This document shows, one piece after another, positions 16,227-26,135 of a DNA stretch of 64,000 nucleotides. The notes below the pieces were generated by a model. That model had not been told where the DNA came from. It searched no databases and saw only the letters and a program-made list of their open reading frames with translations. Position 1 is the stretch's first letter. Each line of letters begins with the position of its first letter. The DNA comes from G965279335 sp965279285. GTDB lineage: Bacteria; Pseudomonadota; Gammaproteobacteria; DSM-16500. A program made the position numbers and the translations under genes. The stretch is taken from the NCBI GenBank assembly GCA_965279285.1, contig OZ257148.1, forward strand, positions 248,001 to 312,000, read 5' to 3'.

Positions 16227-18257
16227 ATGACGAATACTGCTAACCAAGCTAAAGAAGAGACAAGCCTAACACGCAGCCTGCTTTCTGCTGGCTCAAGCAT
16301 AGACTTACCGCATCTAAGCTTACGCTTATCAACAGATGAAGCTGAACTTTTGTATCATCTTGATTTATCAGGTGTCCCCAAAGCCAAAAAAACTAAATTT
16401 GCTATCGCAAAGCAGCTAGCTGAGGTTTATTCTCACGGCAATCAAGAAGTAACCGCGGATCACTGGAAAGCCCAAACCTATGCTATAAAAGCGGATGAAA
16501 GCCTCACAAAAGAACAACAAACAGCCGAAGTAAACAAGCTCGACGAATGGAATATTAAACGCACCCAAAGCTGGTATGCGGGACTAGGATGGTTCACCTC
16601 TGTACGCTTATTTTATGTACGCTCTGCTCGTGTTTTCTTACTTATTGGCCGAGCTTTAGTAAGCGCCGCAAGAGCGCGATTAATTGCTATTGCCGGTCTT
16701 TCCTATGGGCTTGAGCTGGTCATTGATATTGGCGTTGTGGTTAAAAACGTTCTTAATCCAAGCAAAGGCGAAGAGCATCTACATTGGACTCAGCTTACTA
16801 TCAATTCCTTAAAAAAGGACAATCGCTGGTATCGGATGGCAAATGCCGCAATCTGGTTTGCGATCAACTTAGCTGCATTTATTTTGACTGGCGGAATGTC
16901 TGTTATCCTCAATTTAGTTGGTTTTTCTCTCGACCCTGTCAATGAAGTAGCGCTCGCCGGCTTAGAAATTGACAAAAATAATGAACTATTAAAGAAAAAT
17001 AATGCGCGCTTAACTGAAATAGAAACCGCAATTGAAAAACATACTATCCCAACAAAAGATTGGGATCGATATATTCGCTTACAATTATTACATAATGAAT
17101 TACATGAAAAAATTAATCGACTAGAAGAAAAAATAAAAACCGAAAAAGATTCAACTAAAAAAGCCGCTTTTACTACTGAACGAAATCAACTTAATACACA
17201 ACTAGACGCACGCAAACCTACTCTAATACAAGCCATACTCACTCTTAAAGTCGATCCTGATTTATTACAACAACACAACGAATTAAGCGTCGCAAAACTC
17301 AAGCTTGAACAAGCTAATACAGCACTCAAAAAAAGCAAAATTCATACTGTCTTAACCGTTTGCGGCGTCTTACTTGGCATGTTTCTCATTGCCTACCTAC
17401 CCACCGGTATCCCTCTAATAGCAGCAGCTATTTTCGTTGTCGCTGCTGGCAGTATCTTTGGTGGGCTAGGAAGAAGAGTTTATGGGAAAAAAGATAACAT
17501 CCGTGATTTTTTTGTTAACGCCTGGTATAGCCTAAAAAATTATTTATCTACGCCTAACAATGAGCCTGTTCCTACACCTGTGATAACAGTAGTTCCAGCA
17601 CCTATACCTATAACAACACTAATCCCAGCACCTATACATACCAACGATATTCCTCATGTGCCTCTGCATAAAAGCTCATCAGCTGCTGATCTGCCTTGCT
17701 CGGCTAGCATTGATATTATTAAACAAAGCTATTCTTCGAATAACTTAACTGATGACACAACAATACCTGGAAGTGGGAAAATCACCCCGCCTCCCTTTAC
17801 ACCTTCACCACTAAACGAAGCATCTTCGCTTAGTACGACCCCAAGCCCTACATCACCAAACACCATCACAACACCAAGAAGCACCCCCCCCTCTCCTCAA
17901 CGATCAACAGTATTCTCTTTACAGCTTTTAAGCATTGATCAAAAAAATAAAATGGGTAACGCAACTCCTACCTCTAAAGAAGATAGAACCTCTAAGAAAC
18001 CATGTACTCGTAAGTTATTTAATAGTTCTTCAGAAAGACTAAACTTAAATAGATTTAAACCAATTGAACAAGCAATTCAAGAAGGATCAGGACAAGAAGA
18101 AGATGATAATGTCCTTGAATCCACACCAACCAACGCCACTCCCAGACCGAATAAACATTATAGTGTCCCAGCGTTACAGTTTATTAGTACCACAGAACGA
18201 AATATACGACCTTATGATGTTACAGCGACGACACTCCCTGCTCAACACCAACCTTAG
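16227..18257 (+). CDS. Membrane / coiled-coil / Pro-Ser-Thr-rich orphan, candidate effector
   Basis: 676 residues from ATG 16227; GAGA lies six bases upstream, whereas the GTG at 16221 abuts it. Hydrophobic segments near 130-165 ('VFLLIGRALVSAARARLIAI'), 205-235 ('AAIWFAINLAAFILTGG') and 375-415 ('VLTVCGVLLGMFLIAYLPTG'). Between the last two lies a long charged coiled coil (about 248-360). From about 435 the protein is Pro/Thr/Ser-rich and disordered. No signal peptide. The plan (helical hairpins, coil, disordered tail) is common among secreted substrates that insert into host membranes, but that is inference. No family recognised. Confidence 0.7.
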   Translation: MTNTANQAKEETSLTRSLLSAGSSIDLPHLSLRLSTDEAELLYHLDLSGVPKAKKTKFAIAKQLAEVYSHGNQEVTADHWKAQTYAIKADESLTKEQQTAEVNKLDEWNIKRTQSWYAGLGWFTSVRLFYVRSARVFLLIGRALVSAARARLIAIAGLSYGLELVIDIGVVVKNVLNPSKGEEHLHWTQLTINSLKKDNRWYRMANAAIWFAINLAAFILTGGMSVILNLVGFSLDPVNEVALAGLEIDKNNELLKKNNARLTEIETAIEKHTIPTKDWDRYIRLQLLHNELHEKINRLEEKIKTEKDSTKKAAFTTERNQLNTQLDARKPTLIQAILTLKVDPDLLQQHNELSVAKLKLEQANTALKKSKIHTVLTVCGVLLGMFLIAYLPTGIPLIAAAIFVVAAGSIFGGLGRRVYGKKDNIRDFFVNAWYSLKNYLSTPNNEPVPTPVITVVPAPIPITTLIPAPIHTNDIPHVPLHKSSSAADLPCSASIDIIKQSYSSNNLTDDTTIPGSGKITPPPFTPSPLNEASSLSTTPSPTSPNTITTPRSTPPSPQRSTVFSLQLLSIDQKNKMGNATPTSKEDRTSKKPCTRKLFNSSSERLNLNRFKPIEQAIQEGSGQEEDDNVLESTPTNATPRPNKHYSVPALQFISTTERNIRPYDVTATTLPAQHQP

Positions 18258-18261
18258 CTTG

Positions 18262-18436
18262 CCGTGCCAGCGCGCCTCTAGTTTTGTAGGGTGGGCAAAG
18301 CGCAGCGTGCCCACCGTTCAAACCATAATAACCATCTATACGGCGGCTTAAGTGTGCGCAATGCTTGGCGCACCATTGAACGGTGGGCACGCTGCGCTTT
18401 GCCCACCCTACAAAACTAGAAGCACGCTGGCATGAC
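18262..18436. repeat. Inverse-orientation class A doublet
   Basis: Two REPs with GTAG facing outward (18286-18315 and 18382-18411), the opposite of all the other inverted pairs. They are enclosed by TGCCAGCGCGCCTCTAGTTT and its near-complement AAAACTAGAAGCACGCTGGCA. Confidence 0.85.
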
Positions 18437-18466
18437 AAAAACACGACAAACCAATCCTTAGACTTA

Positions 18467-19624
18467 TTAAACTTCCTGTACTTTAGATGCCACCAAGCCC
18501 AACGCTAGACTTTTTTTTGGCGCAAATTTATAAATAATATTTACCACACAAAGCACGATTAACACTGGATAAATCACAGTTAAAATTGGCATAGCGATTT
18601 TCATAATGCCATCAAAACCTAAGATAGCCATAACATACATAATCGCTAAGCAGACTAATACGCAAACTAATCTTGAACATTTACCGCGAAAAACGGTCTG
18701 ATGAAAAAATTCAGTCGTTACTTCAATGACTGCCGCGGCTGTTGCCAAACAAGCAAATGAAACACAAACTGCCACAAATGCTGAGCCATAACGACCTAAA
18801 ACAAGATTAGAAATTTTACCAATTAATGCTTCAGTAGGAATATTTTGCAATTCATTCGCATGCGCTGCAGCCGTAAAAATAAGCCCCGCATAAATTGTCC
18901 CGATTAATATCGCGCCAACAATACACGACAACAAAGTAATTTTTATAATCGATCGCTTAGCTGTTACACCGACCATCTGACATTTATTAACAATATTATT
19001 GTAAGCAACTGCACAAAAGAAAAAAGTAGGCAGCAAATCCATGGTTCCATAACCCATAGTGAAACCCGTGTTAAACGTCTGCAAAGCTGTCGCTTGCACT
19101 TCCATTATTGGTGCCTTAGTAAAATAGACCCCTAAAATCACCAAAATTGAAAAAGCCATAATTTTAACGGGTGACAATACCCAACCAATCACATCAACTA
19201 CATGCTTTTGGTTATAAACTAAGACAAAAGCAATAGAAAAGTATAGCAAATTGAAAATATAAGGATTTTTTAAGAGCTCAGGTAATACAGGCAAGACCGT
19301 GCTATAAGTAACAATCTCAGTCCGCGGACCCGCAAAAAGTGGGCCAATAATCAAAATTAAAAACGTCACAATAAGAAAGGCAAACACCTTACCAAACCGT
19401 TGAAAAAACTGCCAATAATCACCTTCATATAAGGAAACAGCAAATAAACCTAAAAAAGGTACACCAACTCCCGACACTAAAAATGCAAGTAATGCCGCCC
19501 AGGTATGCTGACCAGAGATACTACCCAACTTTAAGGGAAAAATGATATTTCCAGCCCCAAAAAACATCGCAAATAATGCTAACCCTGTGATAGCAATCAA
19601 TTTAACTTGTGCCGAACCTTGCAT
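18467..19624 (-). CDS. brnQ: Branched-chain amino acid carrier (LIVCS family)
   Basis: 385 residues with about twelve membrane segments. Imports Leu/Ile/Val with Na+ or H+. Family signature near the N-terminus: 'LFAMFFGAGNIIFPLKLG'; also 'VSGVGVPFLGLFAVSLYEGD' and 'ATAAAVIEVTTEFFHQ'. GAGGATAATT precedes the ATG. Slightly shorter than enterobacterial BrnQ (about 430), the difference being mostly at the C-terminus. It stands alone between two repeats. Confidence 0.92.
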   Translation of the reverse strand: MQGSAQVKLIAITGLALFAMFFGAGNIIFPLKLGSISGQHTWAALLAFLVSGVGVPFLGLFAVSLYEGDYWQFFQRFGKVFAFLIVTFLILIIGPLFAGPRTEIVTYSTVLPVLPELLKNPYIFNLLYFSIAFVLVYNQKHVVDVIGWVLSPVKIMAFSILVILGVYFTKAPIMEVQATALQTFNTGFTMGYGTMDLLPTFFFCAVAYNNIVNKCQMVGVTAKRSIIKITLLSCIVGAILIGTIYAGLIFTAAAHANELQNIPTEALIGKISNLVLGRYGSAFVAVCVSFACLATAAAVIEVTTEFFHQTVFRGKCSRLVCVLVCLAIMYVMAILGFDGIMKIAMPILTVIYPVLIVLCVVNIIYKFAPKKSLALGLVASKVQEV

Positions 19625-19673
19625 AATTATCCTCGCCTCTAAGCTTAGAGATTATTGTGATGCATTTATTGTC

Positions 19674-19809
19674 TAGCTATTCAGCTAAAGGGGTTGGTGG
19701 GCACGCTAACGCTTTGCCCACCCTACAAAAAATGACAAAAATCAATTATAAAATGTAGGGTGGGCAAAGCGCAGCGTGCCCACCAACCTCTTTATTACTA
19801 AATAGTTAC
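19674..19809. repeat. Class A element
   Basis: Outer ends TAGCTATTCAG / AAATAGTTAC, two facing REPs; the left one has GCTAACGC for GCTGCGC. It lies in the 373-bp gap 19625-19997; the rest is AT-rich with nothing recognised. Confidence 0.88.
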
Positions 19810-19997
19810 TCTATTGTATGCTGTAAATATTAACAAAGTCTTAATTTTGATCATTTTTTCATCGCCTTTTGTGAGCCAACACGGAAAAAAGCTCCAGCCC
19901 CCCCACAAAAGACGTAGTTTAAGATATTAATTGACATTTTGTTCCTAATAATACCTAATGTTTCATCATCTAGCCAACAACTATACATAAAGCTGCT

Positions 19998-21215
19998 ATG
20001 AAATACCTCATAAACCTATCAATTATTTTTCAAAACCGTAACTATGGCTTATTAGCCCTAGGTCAACTGGTATCATTTTTAGGCACGATGATTACCCGGG
20101 TAGCTCTTCCTTATCAAATTTATCAGCTCACCCACTCTACCCTTATGATAGGCTTATTAAGCTTTTTACAATTAGCCCCACTCGTAGTGACTGCTTTACT
20201 AGGGGGGGTCTTTGCTGATCGCCATCATCGACGAATGTTGCTGATTACCACGGAATCAATACTTGCTGTTGGTTGTATATTGCTTGCAATCAATGCAATA
20301 CAAGCTGCGCCTCATATTTGGGTCATTTTTATTGTCTCAGCCATTATGTCTGCTGTCACCGGCCTCCATCGTCCAGCACTTGATAGCATCACTCAACAAA
20401 TCGTTGCTAAAAAAGATTTACCGGCAGTAGGTGCTATTAATGGCCTAAAAAACAGTCTCTGCATGATAGGAGGGCCCGCAATTGGGGGGCTCATTATTGC
20501 TAACTTTGGTATAGTGACAACATTTTTGGTGGATTTTGCCACCTTTCTTCTTTCACTTATTTTATTGTTAATGATGCGAAATATTCCCAAACCGATTCCA
20601 ACAATAGATGAATCCACCTGGAAATCACTTAAAACTGGCTTAAAATATGCTATTTCCAGACAGGAACTCATTGGTACTTACCTCGTTGACTTTATTGCGA
20701 TGGTATTTGGTATGCCCAACGCGCTATTTCCTGCTATCGCTGAGTCTTATGGTGGGGCACAGACTTTAGGATTACTTTATTCTGCACCTGCTGTTGGCGC
20801 TTTGATAATGTCTCTTTTTACTGGCTGGGTACATCACATTAAACGACATGGCGCAGCTATCGCTATCGTAGCCTCACTCTGGGGTGTTTCAATGATAGGA
20901 TTTGGGCTGACCCAAAATTTTATGTTGGCATTATTTTTCCTTGTGCTAGCAGGTGCTTTTGATGGATTAAGCGGTGTCTTTCGATCCATTATGTGGAATG
21001 AAACTATTCCTAATCATTTTCGTGGACGCTTATCTGGAATTGAAATGATTAGTTACTTAAGCGGCCCCAAATTATCAGATACCGAAACAGGACTGGTCGC
21101 TGCTGCTTTTGGAGTAACAGCGTCTATTGTCTCTGGTGGTGTGCTATGCGTCATTGGTGTCGGCGCCTGCTGTTATTTTCTGCCAAAGTTTTGGCGTTAT
21201 CGCTCTCAACCTTAG
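19998..21215 (+). CDS. MFS exporter, EntS-like
   Basis: 405 residues, about 12 membrane segments. Motif A of the major facilitator superfamily is seen as 'LLGGVFADRHHRRMLLI', with 'GLHRPALDSITQQIVAKKDL' and 'GLKNSLCMIGGPAIGGLII' typical of the MFS_3 / enterobactin-exporter-like group. The substrate is not deducible; relatives export siderophores or drugs. No strong ribosome site is visible. No siderophore genes are nearby. Confidence 0.85.
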   Translation: MKYLINLSIIFQNRNYGLLALGQLVSFLGTMITRVALPYQIYQLTHSTLMIGLLSFLQLAPLVVTALLGGVFADRHHRRMLLITTESILAVGCILLAINAIQAAPHIWVIFIVSAIMSAVTGLHRPALDSITQQIVAKKDLPAVGAINGLKNSLCMIGGPAIGGLIIANFGIVTTFLVDFATFLLSLILLLMMRNIPKPIPTIDESTWKSLKTGLKYAISRQELIGTYLVDFIAMVFGMPNALFPAIAESYGGAQTLGLLYSAPAVGALIMSLFTGWVHHIKRHGAAIAIVASLWGVSMIGFGLTQNFMLALFFLVLAGAFDGLSGVFRSIMWNETIPNHFRGRLSGIEMISYLSGPKLSDTETGLVAAAFGVTASIVSGGVLCVIGVGACCYFLPKFWRYRSQP

Positions 21216-21274
21216 CACTACCATGCTAGCAATACATCGTTACTGCCGTTGTCATTATAAGGATATTTTTCAAG

Positions 21275-23347
21275 ATGCAAAAAGATCTTACCTTGCAACT
21301 AACAGAAACATTACAAAACCATTTTCATTTTAACTCTTTTCGGCCAGGCCAACGTGAAGCCATCGAAACACTTTTAACTCATGGTCGATTGCTTTGCATT
21401 CAGCCCACAGGACATGGTAAATCATTACTTTATCAATTACCTGCAACCTTGTTAGATGGCATTACACTCGTCATTTCCCCACTACTTGCTCTCATGCGCG
21501 ATCAATTATCACAATTAAAAAATCGTTTTGGAATTGCAGCGACCAGTATCAACACTGATCAAAGTCATCATGAAAATCACCTAGCAAGACAAGCTGCATT
21601 AGATGGAAAAATTCGAATTTTATTTATTGCTCCCGAGCAACTTGATCACGTTGATCGATTACAGTTTTTATTAAACTTACCTATTAAATTATTAGTTGTT
21701 GATGAGGCTCATTGCATTTCAAGCTGGGGACATGACTTCCGACCCAGTTATCGACAGATTATTCGCTTAGTGGATGCAGTCATAAAAAAACATCATGATT
21801 TAAAAATATTAGCCCTCACTGCAACGGCTGATGAAAAAACTGAAGCCGATATCAAACAACAATTATCTGTTGATACAAAAGAAATTATTATTCACCGCGA
21901 AAGTATGCTGCGTTCAAATATTACTTTAACAGTAATTCCCACTTCTGGTATCGCTGATAAACTAGCTAACATTTCTCATTTACTCGAAACACTTGCTGGA
22001 TCCGGTTTAATTTATTGCGCCACTCGAGAAAATACGGAATTAGTCGCAGAATACTTACGCGGTCAAGGCATGCATACAATAGCTTATCATGCCGGAATGG
22101 ATGCGCAACTAAAACAAAAAATTCAACATGACTTCATCTCCGATCAATATCAAATTATTTCCGCAACGAATGCCCTCGGCATGGGGATTGATAAAGCAAA
22201 CTTACGTTTTATCATTCACTTTGATTTTCCCGGATCAATCACTGCCTATTATCAAGAAGTAGGACGTGCAGGCCGTGATGGACTCCCTGCTGATGGAATT
22301 TTATTATATGATCCAGCGGACACTAAAATTCAACGTTATTTTATTGAATCTTCACAGCCCACACTCATTGACTTCCAAACTGTCATCAATACATTGGTTG
22401 CTACAAAAATTTTACTTAATCTTATGTCGATAAAAAGATTAACCGGATTACATCCTACCCGACTCACTATTATTCTCAGTGAATTACTCGAACAAAAATT
22501 TTTAACTAAGCTAAGCAAAGATGGCACCCAAGTTTATCAACTCACACATAAACCAGGCCGACCAGATCTTGTGCGCTATGCTGTACAACGCGACACCCGC
22601 ATCAAAGAACTACAAAACATGCAACGCTATGCTGAACAAACCAAAAAATGCTTAATGTTAGTCTTACGAAAAGCGTTAGGCGATGATGGAAAAGATAAAT
22701 GTAACAAATGCAATGTCTGCACTAACACCGCATTTACTCCACTTAATTGTAAAGATGCACAGATTACTATTGCATCATGGTTAGAACGACGGACTATTCC
22801 TATCTCACTCTCGAAAAAAATTCATTCCACTTCTTCTGGAATCGCTATTTTAGATGGAAAAGTACGCTCACCTTCTTTTATCCAATTCATGCGCGAACGC
22901 ACAACAGCACAAAATGGAATCAGTGAATCACTGATGCAATTAATAAAAAAATGTTTTGCTGACTTAACACAACACTATCAATTTGGCTGTATTATTCCGC
23001 TGCCTTCTCGTACTTGGCAAGCGAGAGATGTCATCACCATCACTCTTGCGCAATTTTTAAAAATTCCCGTCTTACTGGATTTTTTTTCCTGGAAAGAATT
23101 ACCCAGTGCAAGACAAGGAGAGCTCCTTAACAACGATCAACGCTTACATAATGTCAATCATCGCTTACATACCAGCATCAGCAAACCACTACCAACAGGC
23201 GTCATTTTATTATTCGATGACTATACTGGCTCAGGCGCAACACTTAATGAAGCAGCCAGAGCGATCCGTGAGCATGCCAATAATGAAATAGTGCCTTTTA
23301 CCATCGCCGCCGTAAAATGGCGGTTAGGTAAGCAGGGGATGATCTAG
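21275..23347 (+). CDS. RecQ-family DNA helicase fused to a phosphoribosyltransferase-like domain
   Basis: 690 residues. N-terminal SF2 helicase of the RecQ group: 'FRPGQREAI', Walker A PTGHGKS (44-50), 'ISPLLALMRDQ', DEAH (143-146) in 'VVDEAHCISSWGHDFRPSY', 'ALTATA', and motif VI 'YYQEVGRAGRDG'. A RecQ-type zinc site follows (CNKCNVC, near 475). In place of the HRDC domain the C-terminus (about 560-690) ends in a phosphoribosyltransferase loop 'VILLFDDYTGSGATLNEA', like ComF. Such fusions suggest coupling of DNA unwinding to nucleotide chemistry or sensing, but the role is not established. AAGGAT lies 11 bases before the ATG. Confidence 0.9.
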   Translation: MQKDLTLQLTETLQNHFHFNSFRPGQREAIETLLTHGRLLCIQPTGHGKSLLYQLPATLLDGITLVISPLLALMRDQLSQLKNRFGIAATSINTDQSHHENHLARQAALDGKIRILFIAPEQLDHVDRLQFLLNLPIKLLVVDEAHCISSWGHDFRPSYRQIIRLVDAVIKKHHDLKILALTATADEKTEADIKQQLSVDTKEIIIHRESMLRSNITLTVIPTSGIADKLANISHLLETLAGSGLIYCATRENTELVAEYLRGQGMHTIAYHAGMDAQLKQKIQHDFISDQYQIISATNALGMGIDKANLRFIIHFDFPGSITAYYQEVGRAGRDGLPADGILLYDPADTKIQRYFIESSQPTLIDFQTVINTLVATKILLNLMSIKRLTGLHPTRLTIILSELLEQKFLTKLSKDGTQVYQLTHKPGRPDLVRYAVQRDTRIKELQNMQRYAEQTKKCLMLVLRKALGDDGKDKCNKCNVCTNTAFTPLNCKDAQITIASWLERRTIPISLSKKIHSTSSGIAILDGKVRSPSFIQFMRERTTAQNGISESLMQLIKKCFADLTQHYQFGCIIPLPSRTWQARDVITITLAQFLKIPVLLDFFSWKELPSARQGELLNNDQRLHNVNHRLHTSISKPLPTGVILLFDDYTGSGATLNEAARAIREHANNEIVPFTIAAVKWRLGKQGMI

Positions 23348-23392
23348 CTTAACACAAATAGCCGCTATGCTGTGGCTACTTTTTAGCCAGGC

Positions 23393-23543
23393 GTAACTAT
23401 TCAGCAGTCAACGTGCAGAGGAGCGTAACACTTAAAATAAAGCGACTTGCTTGCCATGGATGGCAAGCCTAAAACAGGGATGTTTCACCTGGAGCGGCAT
23501 TTTAAGTGTTACGCTCCTCTGCACGTTGACTGCTGAATAGTTC
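23393..23543. repeat. Class C palindromic element
   Basis: GTAACTATTCAGCAG end, arm TCAACGTGCAGAGGAGCGTA plus ACACTTAAAAT, class C core (GCTTGCCATGGATGGCAAGC), then the complementary arm and CTGCTGAATAGTTC. It occupies the 430-bp gap 23348-23777; the remainder is leader of the DEAD-box gene. Confidence 0.88.
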
Positions 23544-23777
23544 TGCTTATCGGCCGAACTATAAATACTGCTTGCTATTTCCTGCTCAAACTGTAATCAT
23601 GTGCGCTTGAAACATTAAAATCATTACCAACTCCTTATGAGCAAGACGACTTCCTGAGACTATCCCAGGTTTAGATTGGCGATGATACACACTAACCGCC
23701 AGCTAGAACCACGGTCTTTTTCCTTGAAAATATACGAAAAGTGCCCTGCTAAGCTCGCATATTTTTTGAGGACATCC

Positions 23778-25892
23778 ATGTCAACTTTCGAACAGTTAAA
23801 TTTAAATGCTCACGTTTTAAAAGCCATTACTACTTGCGGATACACTACTCCAACCACTATTCAATCTCGCTCTATTCCCTATATTATTAGCGGAAAAGAC
23901 ATAGTTGCTTCCGCACAAACAGGAACCGGCAAAACCGCGGCGTTTGTTTTACCCGCACTAGATCGATTAGCAAGCTCGCCTTCTAAAGGCAAGCCAAGAA
24001 TATTAATTCTTACCCCTACTCGTGAACTTGCAACTCAAATTAACGATGCTGTAGCTCGTTACGGTAAGTACTTACAACCTAATATTGTCAGCTTACTCGG
24101 TGGCATGCCTTACCACAAACAATTAAAAGCTCTATCACGCCAAGTTGATATTATTGTTGCAACACCAGGACGCCTACTCGACCATATAGAACGAGGTCGT
24201 GTTGATTTATCTTGCATTGAAATGTTAATTCTTGATGAAGCTGATCGTATGTTAGATATGGGTTTTATTGATGAAGTCAGCGCTATTGCAAACAAAACAC
24301 CAAAAACACGACAAACATTATTATTTAGTGCTACTGTCGATGGTAAATTATCTCAAGTGGTACGGAATTTATTAATTGATCCTGTGCGAATTGATTTAGC
24401 TAATGAAAAACTAACACCAACGAAAATTAAGCAAGAATTATATTATGCAGATAATCCACAACATAAAATGCGTTTATTAATGCATATGTTAGCGAATGAA
24501 AATATATTTAAAGCCATTATTTTTTCTGCCACCAAAATTAATGCTGACCGATTAGCAAAAGAACTCTGTGATAATGATTACCCTGCATTACCTTTACATG
24601 GTGACTTAAAACAAAATATGCGTAACAAAACAGTTGAACAATTACGTCGTGGTAAAGTGCAGTTTGTTGTTGCTACGGATGTTGCATCACGCGGTATTGA
24701 TATTTCTGACATCACTCATGTTATCAACTTTGATTTACCACGTTTTTCTGAAGATTATGTTCATCGTATTGGACGCACAGGCCGCGCAGGTAAAGAAGGA
24801 ATTGCAATCTCATTAGCGTTATCTAGCGATGCTAGACACTTGTCGAATATTGAACGCTACATTGGCCAGAAACTTTCTGCTAGCACTATTCCAGGACTCG
24901 AACCCACCAAGCGTGCAAAAGGTTTTAGTGATAACGGCGGATCTAGCAAAAAACGGAGCTTTAAATCGGGCGCACCAGAAAGATCCAGTCGTAGCGATGA
25001 TCGCTATGGAAAAGATAATAAATCAAAAAGTTTTAAATCAAGCTCACGATCAAATAACGATGGTCTAAAATATAGTTCCGCAAAACCAGGACGCTTTAAA
25101 TCTGAAGCGCGAGATAGCTATGACAAACGTGATGCGGGTCCAAGCCGTTTTAAATCAGATGCTCGATCAGGTAGCGACAATCGACGCGATGCAGGTGGAA
25201 CATCAAGTCGATTTAAACCAGATGCTCGATCAGATCGACGTGACTCAGGAACAGCGGATCGCTTTAAATCAGATACACGCTCAGATAACAGAGGCAACCG
25301 ACGTGACGCTAGCGCGACTGACCGTTTTAAAACAGATACGCGCTCAGACAGCAGAGGTAGCAGACGCGATACAGGCACTGCTGATCGTTTTAAAGAGACT
25401 CGATCAGATAGCCGTGGTAGCAGACACGATACGGAAACTCCAAATCGATTTAAATCAGATCGACGCAATGAAAGCACACCAAGTCGTTTTAAATCTGACA
25501 CCCGTTTTGAAGGTAGAGATAACCGACGTGACGCAAGCACCACCAGTCGATTTAAACCAGACACACGTTCAAATAGCAGACGTGATTCTAGCGCCCCTAA
25601 TCGATTTAAATCAGATGCACGACCAGAGCGTGGCGCTACTGCGGGCCGTTTCAAATCAGATACCCGCACATCAGATAACAAAGAAAATTCTAACCGATTC
25701 AAATCTGATGATCGTTCAGCTGGTCGATCTAAGTCGTATTCAAAATCAGAAGATAGAAGCTTTGGTGGCGCAGCTGCTAAACCTAAACGTTTTCGCTCTG
25801 ATTCTAAAGCGACAGAAAGCAAACCATCTAGCTTTAAACCAACAGCAAAAATTTCTTTTAAAAATAAAGATAATGCTAATTTTAGAAGGTAA
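23778..25892 (+). CDS. DEAD-box RNA helicase (RhlE-like) with repetitive basic tail
   Basis: 704 residues from ATG 23778 (GAGGAC just upstream); the in-frame ATG at 23676 would add 34 unconserved residues. Helicase core 1-390: Q motif 'FEQLNLN...PTTIQSRSIP', Walker A AQTGTGKT (46-53), 'PTRELATQI', 'LILDEADRMLDMGF', 'LFSATV', 'VATDVASRGIDI', 'HRIGRTGRAG'. Cytosolic RNA unwinding in ribosome assembly or cold growth is the usual role. Residues about 430-704 form a very basic, repetitive RFKSD..R tail, much longer than in RhlE, suited to RNA binding or condensate formation. Confidence 0.92.
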   Translation: MSTFEQLNLNAHVLKAITTCGYTTPTTIQSRSIPYIISGKDIVASAQTGTGKTAAFVLPALDRLASSPSKGKPRILILTPTRELATQINDAVARYGKYLQPNIVSLLGGMPYHKQLKALSRQVDIIVATPGRLLDHIERGRVDLSCIEMLILDEADRMLDMGFIDEVSAIANKTPKTRQTLLFSATVDGKLSQVVRNLLIDPVRIDLANEKLTPTKIKQELYYADNPQHKMRLLMHMLANENIFKAIIFSATKINADRLAKELCDNDYPALPLHGDLKQNMRNKTVEQLRRGKVQFVVATDVASRGIDISDITHVINFDLPRFSEDYVHRIGRTGRAGKEGIAISLALSSDARHLSNIERYIGQKLSASTIPGLEPTKRAKGFSDNGGSSKKRSFKSGAPERSSRSDDRYGKDNKSKSFKSSSRSNNDGLKYSSAKPGRFKSEARDSYDKRDAGPSRFKSDARSGSDNRRDAGGTSSRFKPDARSDRRDSGTADRFKSDTRSDNRGNRRDASATDRFKTDTRSDSRGSRRDTGTADRFKETRSDSRGSRHDTETPNRFKSDRRNESTPSRFKSDTRFEGRDNRRDASTTSRFKPDTRSNSRRDSSAPNRFKSDARPERGATAGRFKSDTRTSDNKENSNRFKSDDRSAGRSKSYSKSEDRSFGGAAAKPKRFRSDSKATESKPSSFKPTAKISFKNKDNANFRR
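25081..25800 (+). repeat. Tandem RFKSD-R coding repeats
   Basis: About thirteen degenerate units of roughly 15-22 residues, each built on RFK(S/P/T)D.RS...RRD (for example DRFKSDTRSDNRGNRRD). The same DNA leaves long open frames in other frames and on the other strand, as repetitive DNA does. Confidence 0.85.
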
Positions 25893-25897
25893 ATAGA

Positions 25898-26050
25898 TAG
25901 CCACTCAACAACCAGAAGTTTGGTGGGCACGCTGCGCTTTGCCCACCCTACAACTCTGGATGCCAGCTAGAAGCGCGCTGGCATGATAAGGCTTCGTAGG
26001 GTGGGCAAAGCGCAGCGTGCCCACCAAACTTCTAGCTGCTGAGTATAGTT
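25898..26050. repeat. Class A element with extended spacer
   Basis: Facing REPs separated by GGATGCCAGCTAGAAGCGCG plus CTGGCATGA, a palindromic insert shared with the elements at 41776 and 55639. Arms AGAAGTTT / AAACTTCT; right end GCTGCTGAGTATAGTT. Confidence 0.88.
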
Positions 26051-26135
26051 TCGTTTTTACAATAAGCTACTCTTTCAATCCCCCCTGATGCATGGTTATA
26101 ATCATCTCAATTCAAATTAAGAGAAACCCACAATC

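Noticed and set aside
25118..25930. 270-residue minus-strand and 258-residue plus-strand open frames
   Set aside because: Out-of-frame readings of the RFKSD repeats; repetitive DNA without stops, not genes.
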